Shown here: one piece after another, positions 47,174 through 51,882 of the stretch
How positions within the stretch are numbered: position 1 is the stretch's first letter
Layout of the letters: every line of letters begins with the position of its first letter
Assembly: GCA_028280105.1 (NCBI GenBank)
Contig: JANQML010000373.1
Location: forward strand, 1-51,882
DNA: 51,882 nt
Direction of reading: 5' to 3'
Source: Desulfobacula sp.
GTDB taxonomy: Bacteria; Desulfobacterota; Desulfobacteria; Desulfobacterales; Desulfobacteraceae
Notes under the pieces: model-generated
Told to the model about the DNA's origin: nothing
The model's database searches: none
What the model saw: the letters and a program-made list of their open reading frames with translations, nothing else
Position numbers and translations under genes: made by a program

Positions 47174-49860
47174 GGGCCATTTCCTGTATTTGATTGAATC
47201 GAATTTCTTTTTGAGGTCGTCCTCTCTTTCGGCAGTTTGACGACAAACCCGGCACCGCCCAGCTCCGAAGTGACCACTGTTATCGTACCGTTATGGTCGG
47301 TAACGATTCTATGACAAAGGCTCAGCCCGATACCGGTTGAATTTTCCTTGGTGGTAAAAAACGGTTCAAATATTCGTTCGTCCAGATCGTCGGCAACCCC
47401 CTTCCCGTTATCTTCAACAAGAATAATGATTTTTTCAGCCGCCGTCTTTGTCGTCACCCGTATCTTTTTATCCCCTTGGGTTTTGTCAAGGGCATCCACT
47501 GCATTGTTGATTAAATTCAGTATGACCACCTCAATAAGGTTGGGTTCTGCATAACATGGCAAGATGGTATTATCCAGATCTGTTTTTATAACAATGCCCC
47601 TTTTGTCAAGGCTTGTTGCAGCCAGCTGAACCGCCTCTGATACAGGAATATTGATGTCGGTTAATGTCATCCTGGGTTCAATCGGCTTGGAAAAATCCAC
47701 CACCCGCTTGATCACGGCCTCCATCTTTCCGGATGCAGACCGGATGGCTTCAATGGCCGGTTTTATTTTATGTTCCCTGGCCGGGTCATCAATACTTTTT
47801 TCCAACGTCCGAAGATATATGTTAATGCCGGATAACGGATTCCTGACCTCATGGGCGATGCCTGCGGCCACCCGGCCAAGTGACGCCATTTTGTCCTGGA
47901 TCGTTAAGAGATGTTCCAGTTTCCGGGCCCGTGTCCGGTCAATGGTGGTGATTAAAAACGCCTTGTCGTCTTTGTAGTCAATGGGTGTCACCAGGCAGGT
48001 CACCCATTTCATCGTTTTTTGGGTCCGTTGGGTCAGGGACGAATAAAACCTGAAACTTAACTCCGGAATCAGCGGATTCCCATCAATAATACTCTCGTAG
48101 AACAAGGTGGCCTTTTCCAAGTCTTCGCTGTAAATATGCCCATACCCGATCCGTTCGATCGGTTCAATTTCACCGATGAGTTCAAGTTGTTTTGAGTTGC
48201 GGTATACCGCCCTGCCATGCTGGATGATCGTGATACCGTTGGGTGAATTTTCCACGAGATCTCTTAAATTTTTTTCATTTCTAAGGATCGCCTGTTCGAC
48301 CTGTTTTCTCTGAAGACGCCGCCACATCCCCTGGGCCAGCAGGCTGAGCTGCCTTAGGTCGGACAGATCATAGTCGGTTTTTTTATTTCCCATCCCTGCC
48401 ACGACAACGATTTTGTCCCCTTTGAATATCGGGACATTCATGTAACGGGTCAGTTTCCGATACTCAGGCGGCAGCCCTTTTTTTGATGGATTGGTTATCT
48501 GGTAGTTATTTGAAATCAGGGCTTTCTTCTGTTTTACCGCCTCTCCCCACAACCCCATTGTTTCCAGGGAAAACCCAATGGCAATCTCATTTGTAATATA
48601 CTTTTCTATCGACTGATCCGAACTGCTGTCAACAGAGTATATGATTCCATCCTGGTCAGAAAATGCCAGATACCCGAAACGGCTTTTGGTGAGCCGGATC
48701 ATCTGTTGGAAAGCAAATTCAATGATTTCCTGAATCGAGTCATGGGTTCGTTCATTCAACTGAAGCAGCGCCTCAAGGCGCATCTCATTGAACCGAAGCG
48801 ATTCGGTCTGCTTAATGACCCGTTTTTTCAGGGTTCGATTCCAGACCAGAACCGAACCGGTAACGATAAAAACAACCAAAAAAGCCCCTGCCGTAATCAA
48901 CCAGAAACTCTGTGACTGGTAAAACCGTTTCGTCTCAAGCCGGATCCATTTTGAATGGATCGCCTGATGTTCTCTCTCGCTGATGCCGGATAATGTTTTT
49001 TCGATTACCCGTGCCAGGATGGGCCAGTCATTTCTGACACCGACACCCATGTTAAGTACAAACCCGGTATCTCCGGCCAAACGAAGGTTTGTGATTTTTT
49101 CATTCTCAATGACGTAGAGAGCGGCAGGCACCTCCATGATCATGGCATCCAGTTCACCAAAAGAAACTTTATACAATCCATCCTTACTGTTTAGCACATC
49201 GACCAGTGTTAATTGAGGGTATCTGTTCCGAATAAAATACCCCACGGCATAATCCTTTGGTACGCCGATTGTCATACCGGCCATCTCGTCAAGCCTATAA
49301 TTTTTCCTTTTGGTTTTTTGAACGATAATGGTTGTATTGATTGAAAAATAAGGGGTTGACCAGATCATGAACTGTTTTCTCTCAGGGGTAGGCTGGGCAG
49401 CGCTGATTACATCGATCTCTTTTTCTCTTGCCATGTTCAGCGTCTCGGTCCAGGTTCGGGTTCTAAAGATATGAAATTTGAAATCGAGTTTTCTTTCAAT
49501 TAACCGGATATAATCGGACACGAATCCGCTATATCGGCCCCTATCATCATAAAACTCCATCGGCTCCCAGTCAGGGGCCGGTGTCAGTTTTACCCGCCCT
49601 TGATGGTCATCCAGCCATTGCCGTTCCTCAACGGTCAGTTTGGGAAGGTCTCTCTCCGTTTTTGTCAGTCCGGGAACTGAAATTAGGGCGGACAGGCCAA
49701 GTGTAAAAGAGAGCCAAAACAACATCCTATAGAAGAAGGGATCAAATCCGTCTGAAGAACCCGGTCTGTTATTTTTTTTGTACAATTGGCCAAATCCTGA
49801 TTTAAAATCAGATAGTTGAAGGCAGAGCATAACGCATCGCCCGATCAAAATACATACCAT
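47170..49860 (-). CDS. Sensor histidine kinase with periplasmic SBP3-type domain, GAF and PAS
   Basis: 896 residues from ATG 49860; ATG 49830 or ATG 49725, just before a signal-like stretch (MLFWLSFTLGLSALISVPG), are alternatives. A periplasmic binding-protein (SBP_bac_3) domain spans about 80-315 (VKLTPAPDWEPMEFYDDRGRYSGFVSDYI), a type that binds amino acids and similar small amines. A membrane helix follows (about 330-350), then GAF-like (about 370-515), PAS-like (about 525-640), HisKA with phospho-acceptor His670 (GIAHEVRNPLSG) and HATPase domains (NLINNAVDA, EDNGKGV, GIGLSLC). Coupled to the response regulator. The ligand may be a methylated amine of this module, by inference. Confidence 0.92.
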   Translation of the reverse strand: MVCILIGRCVMLCLQLSDFKSGFGQLYKKNNRPGSSDGFDPFFYRMLFWLSFTLGLSALISVPGLTKTERDLPKLTVEERQWLDDHQGRVKLTPAPDWEPMEFYDDRGRYSGFVSDYIRLIERKLDFKFHIFRTRTWTETLNMAREKEIDVISAAQPTPERKQFMIWSTPYFSINTTIIVQKTKRKNYRLDEMAGMTIGVPKDYAVGYFIRNRYPQLTLVDVLNSKDGLYKVSFGELDAMIMEVPAALYVIENEKITNLRLAGDTGFVLNMGVGVRNDWPILARVIEKTLSGISEREHQAIHSKWIRLETKRFYQSQSFWLITAGAFLVVFIVTGSVLVWNRTLKKRVIKQTESLRFNEMRLEALLQLNERTHDSIQEIIEFAFQQMIRLTKSRFGYLAFSDQDGIIYSVDSSSDQSIEKYITNEIAIGFSLETMGLWGEAVKQKKALISNNYQITNPSKKGLPPEYRKLTRYMNVPIFKGDKIVVVAGMGNKKTDYDLSDLRQLSLLAQGMWRRLQRKQVEQAILRNEKNLRDLVENSPNGITIIQHGRAVYRNSKQLELIGEIEPIERIGYGHIYSEDLEKATLFYESIIDGNPLIPELSFRFYSSLTQRTQKTMKWVTCLVTPIDYKDDKAFLITTIDRTRARKLEHLLTIQDKMASLGRVAAGIAHEVRNPLSGINIYLRTLEKSIDDPAREHKIKPAIEAIRSASGKMEAVIKRVVDFSKPIEPRMTLTDINIPVSEAVQLAATSLDKRGIVIKTDLDNTILPCYAEPNLIEVVILNLINNAVDALDKTQGDKKIRVTTKTAAEKIIILVEDNGKGVADDLDERIFEPFFTTKENSTGIGLSLCHRIVTDHNGTITVVTSELGGAGFVVKLPKERTTSKRNSIQSNTGNGP

Positions 49861-49892
49861 TAAAAATAATATTATTCAAAATACATACCATT
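49845..49892. repeat. 17-nt direct repeat across the sensor kinase start
   Basis: TCAAAATACATACCATT occurs at 49845-49861 and 49876-49892, 31 bp apart. The first copy contains the complement of the assigned ATG at 49860, the second an out-of-frame ATG. This looks like a duplication of the start region or a pair of regulator sites about three helical turns apart. Confidence 0.6.
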
Positions 49893-50051
49893 TTAGAAAA
49901 GCCATGTTTAATTCCTTTATTTGGGTATTTACAACCGGTTTTACAGGTATTTAATATCTTAACCCACCTTTTTGCATGTGAGAATGTTTCAATTTTTTAA
50001 CATTTTTTCAACTCTCTCTGTTTTCATGAAATAAGAATCCGAAAAAACTTC

Positions 50052-50072
50052 AACTTTTTAATAAAATTCTCA
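50052..50072. promoter_or_regulatory. Candidate activator site, copy 2 of the shared 21-nt element
   Basis: It starts AACTTTTTAATAAAA and ends TTCTCA, differing by one base from the copy at 40342-40362. It lies about 111 bp upstream of the -24 element of the corrinoid gene promoter, a suitable enhancer distance. Confidence 0.6.
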
Positions 50073-50183
50073 TCCTCCAAACGCGTTTTATCTTTGACTC
50101 ACAGCGGTTGATACCTTACTAAAAATAAATATTTTCAATATCTTATATAACTTTACAGTTTCTCTCTTCTTCCCATCGGCACA

Positions 50184-50199
50184 TGGCACATATCCTGCA
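50184..50199 (+). promoter_or_regulatory. Sigma-54 promoter of the corrinoid protein gene
   Basis: TGGCACATATCCTGCA: GG and GC are exactly 10 bases apart and the sequence matches TGGCAC-N5-TTGCA but for one base. The ATG at 50262 is about 62 nt downstream of the -12 element. Confidence 0.85.
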
Positions 50200-50261
50200 A
50201 AATACAGGTCCCGTAACCCAATTTTTCTCAAACCATATCATTATAACAAGGAGTTTTTTCA

Positions 50262-50894
50262 ATGTCAGACTTTAACGCAATAAAGCAGGCACTGGTGGCC
50301 TGTGATCAGGAAAAATTAATCGGACTTGTAAATGAGGGCGTTTCCAAAGGTATTTCCGCATCCGATATACTCAACCAGGGGTTAATTGCCGGCATGGACA
50401 TTGTCGGAGAAAAAATGGAAAACGGGGATATGTTTATCCCTGAAGTATTGATGGCAGCCAAGTCCATGGGTGAGTGCGTGGAGATTTTAAAACCCCTTTT
50501 GGGCGGTAACGAATCCGCCGTTTCCGGCAGTGTGATTATCGGTACTGTAAAAGGCGACCTTCATGACATCGGCAAAAACCTAGTTGCAATGATGATGGAG
50601 AGCGCCGGTCTGATTGTCCACAACCTGGGTGTGGATATCGACCCGGCTGATTTTGTGGCCGTTATTAAAGAAAAGGAAGCCCGGATTGTCTGCCTCTCCG
50701 CCCTGTTGACCACCACCATGCCTATGATGAAACAGACCGTGGATGCCATCACCGAAGCCGGTATACGCGACCGGGTCAAAATAATGGTAGGTGGTGCTCC
50801 CGTGACTCAGGCATTTGCCGACGAGATCGGCGCGGACGGATTTGCCGCCGACGCAGGGTCGGCCGCAAGACTGGCCAAATCCCTGGCTGTTTAG
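50262..50894 (+). CDS. mttC: Corrinoid methyl-carrier protein, MttC-like
   Basis: 210 residues. An N-terminal helical cap (B12-binding_2, about 1-85) precedes the B12-binding Rossmann domain with the cobalt-ligand motif GDLHDIGKN (98-106, His101). The family shuttles methyl groups from MttB/MtmB/MtbB/MtgB-type enzymes to an acceptor methyltransferase. It has AAGGAG upstream of its ATG and a sigma-54 promoter. It lies about 10 kb from the mttB genes, but control elements link them. It ends in TAG, followed by 15 sense codons before a TAA at 50940 if read through. The hairpin after it overlaps that stretch, so normal termination is likelier. Confidence 0.92.
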   Translation: MSDFNAIKQALVACDQEKLIGLVNEGVSKGISASDILNQGLIAGMDIVGEKMENGDMFIPEVLMAAKSMGECVEILKPLLGGNESAVSGSVIIGTVKGDLHDIGKNLVAMMMESAGLIVHNLGVDIDPADFVAVIKEKEARIVCLSALLTTTMPMMKQTVDAITEAGIRDRVKIMVGGAPVTQAFADEIGADGFAADAGSAARLAKSLAV

Positions 50895-50904
50895 AGATAT
50901 GGCA

Positions 50905-50932
50905 GCGGCCATGGAAAATTGTCCGTGGCCGC
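50905..50932 (+). terminator. Hairpin after the corrinoid gene
   Basis: GCGGCCATGGA (50905-50915) pairs with TCCGTGGCCGC (50922-50932), one G-U pair, 6-nt loop, 10 bp after the stop. No T-run follows, so termination may need Rho, or the hairpin may protect the 3' end. Confidence 0.5.
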
Positions 50933-51159
50933 CCCTGTATAAAAAGAATCGATCCATGGCACCATTCATCCCGGCGGACTGAAATCGTCATTTCATCAAT
51001 AGCAAAAAAAAACAGATTCTTCTTTTTCTCTAAAACCATTTACATTTTCTCGTGCAGATTTTACATTTAACCCCAATTTACAGGGGCAGTTCCCACCAGC
51101 ACGGAAATGAAGGTGGCGTTTTGATCGGGATCTGTTTGCAACTTAAAAGGTGATATGTC

Positions 51160-51882
51160 ATGATTTCAAACCATATGGCTGGCATAACCGGCCGGATCGC
51201 AGGCGTCAACCTCTCGTCTTTTCTCCAAATGATTGAAATGGAACAAAAGACCTGTACGATTAATATCCTCACTCCAAAAAACATGGGGCAGATTTTCTTT
51301 CTGGACGGTGTGGTCATTGATGCCAATACGACAAACTTGAAACACCTGGACGCCTTATACGATATTCTTTCATGGAATAATATCATCATTGAAGTTGAAA
51401 AAAATATTTCCAAAAAACAAAATCTCATCGATTTGCCATTGATGCACATCATCATGGAAAGCACCCGGCATCTTGACGAGCGTGAAAAAGAAGAGTTAAA
51501 AGCCGGGGCGAATCCGGCCGAAACAGCACCGGAAAAGAGACACATTCCGCTTCAGGTGCTCACGACCAAAGCGTTCTGCCTGGAAATCGGAATCAAACTG
51601 CTCATTAATTTTGATCGCCGGGACATCTCTTTTCGCAGCAGGCTTGTCGGTATTGAGCACGGCAAATACCTTCTTTTAAAGGCACCTGTACCGTTCAGTA
51701 CAGTTGACCAGGACCGGTTTCGGGTTGAAAGCCTGGTTATCAAATCCCTGTACAAAGGAACCATTTATGCCTTTCGGTCAAAACTGACGGGTATCATCTC
51801 ACAACCGTCCAAACTGATGTTTATCGATTATCCCCGGAAAATTGAGCATCATGAACTTCGTTCACACAAGCGGTTCAAGTGC
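51160..51882 (+). CDS. DUF4388/PilZ-type protein, 3' end cut off by window edge
   Basis: ATG 51160 has AAAAGG about 9 nt upstream; the frame is open to the window end (241 codons visible). Residues 1-105 resemble DUF4388 (MAGITGRIAGVNLSSFLQMIEMEQKTCTINI, then GQIFFLDGVVIDANT), a domain found in gliding and signalling proteins. From about 130, the region LINFDRRDISFRSRLVGIEHGKYLLL and LYKGTIYAFRSKLTGII looks like a YcgR-N-type domain. The window ends in LRSHKRFKC, which carries the RxxxR start of a PilZ domain (RSHKR) that binds c-di-GMP. It would respond to c-di-GMP, possibly from proteins such as the one at 10250. The target is unknown. Confidence 0.75.
   Translation, partial: MISNHMAGITGRIAGVNLSSFLQMIEMEQKTCTINILTPKNMGQIFFLDGVVIDANTTNLKHLDALYDILSWNNIIIEVEKNISKKQNLIDLPLMHIIMESTRHLDEREKEELKAGANPAETAPEKRHIPLQVLTTKAFCLEIGIKLLINFDRRDISFRSRLVGIEHGKYLLLKAPVPFSTVDQDRFRVESLVIKSLYKGTIYAFRSKLTGIISQPSKLMFIDYPRKIEHHELRSHKRFKC

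Larger units (their letters stand above)
49861..50261. other. 401-bp divergent control region of sensor kinase and corrinoid gene
   Basis: No gene. AT-rich stretch with the 17-nt direct repeat at the kinase end, inverted half-sites TGAGAAT (49979-49985) and ATTCTCA (50066-50072), the second copy of the shared 21-nt element, and the sigma-54 promoter of the corrinoid gene. Confidence 0.7.

Overview
The window looks like chromosomal DNA of a Gram-negative anaerobe of the Desulfobacterales type (Desulfobacterium, Desulfobacula and relatives). That is an inference from several features together: a long-type acyl-CoA dehydrogenase, three RND efflux systems, sigma-54 control, a corrinoid methyltransferase system with a pyrrolysine codon, and c-di-GMP proteins. 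No rRNA, tRNA, CRISPR array, insertion sequence or phage gene was seen.

Layout. (1) 1-5 kb: 3' end of a YibE/F membrane protein; on the minus strand a GAF-like sigma-54 activator, an acyl-CoA dehydrogenase with its own -24/-12 promoter and an upstream palindrome, and a small cysteine-rich protein followed by a terminator. (2) 5-10 kb: a Kef-type antiporter, then a convergent three-gene sugar-type ABC importer. (3) 10-13 kb: a Cache-HAMP-PAS-GGDEF-EAL protein. (4) 13-24 kb: remnant of a TetR repressor, an outer membrane factor, two adaptor/RND pairs and a rhomboid protease. (5) 24-33 kb, minus strand: a SWIM/SNF2 helicase, a DUF4143 ATPase behind a 31-bp palindrome, and a third RND/adaptor pair. 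(6) 33-37 kb: isoleucyl-tRNA synthetase of the eukaryote-like type behind a complete T-box leader with an isoleucine specifier. (7) 37-51 kb: a methylamine or quaternary-amine module. (8) The right edge holds the start of a DUF4388/PilZ-type protein.

The most notable part is the amine module (36956-50894). It has an MttB with an in-frame amber codon read as pyrrolysine, a second MttB-family protein with Leu at that site, a dipeptide-type ABC importer (Tat-exported binding protein, two permeases, fused double ATPase), a histidine kinase with a periplasmic amino-acid-binding-type sensor domain, its NtrC-type sigma-54 activator, and an MttC-like corrinoid protein. Strong -24/-12 promoters precede the second methyltransferase gene, the importer and the corrinoid gene. 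An almost identical 21-nt element lies upstream of these promoters in both control regions. I infer one regulon: the kinase senses a methylated amine, the activator turns on uptake and demethylation, and methyl groups go to the corrinoid protein. The methyl acceptor enzyme, the corrinoid reactivase and the pyl genes are not in the window.

The ileS T-box and the broken TetR gene next to the efflux operon are the other main points of interest.
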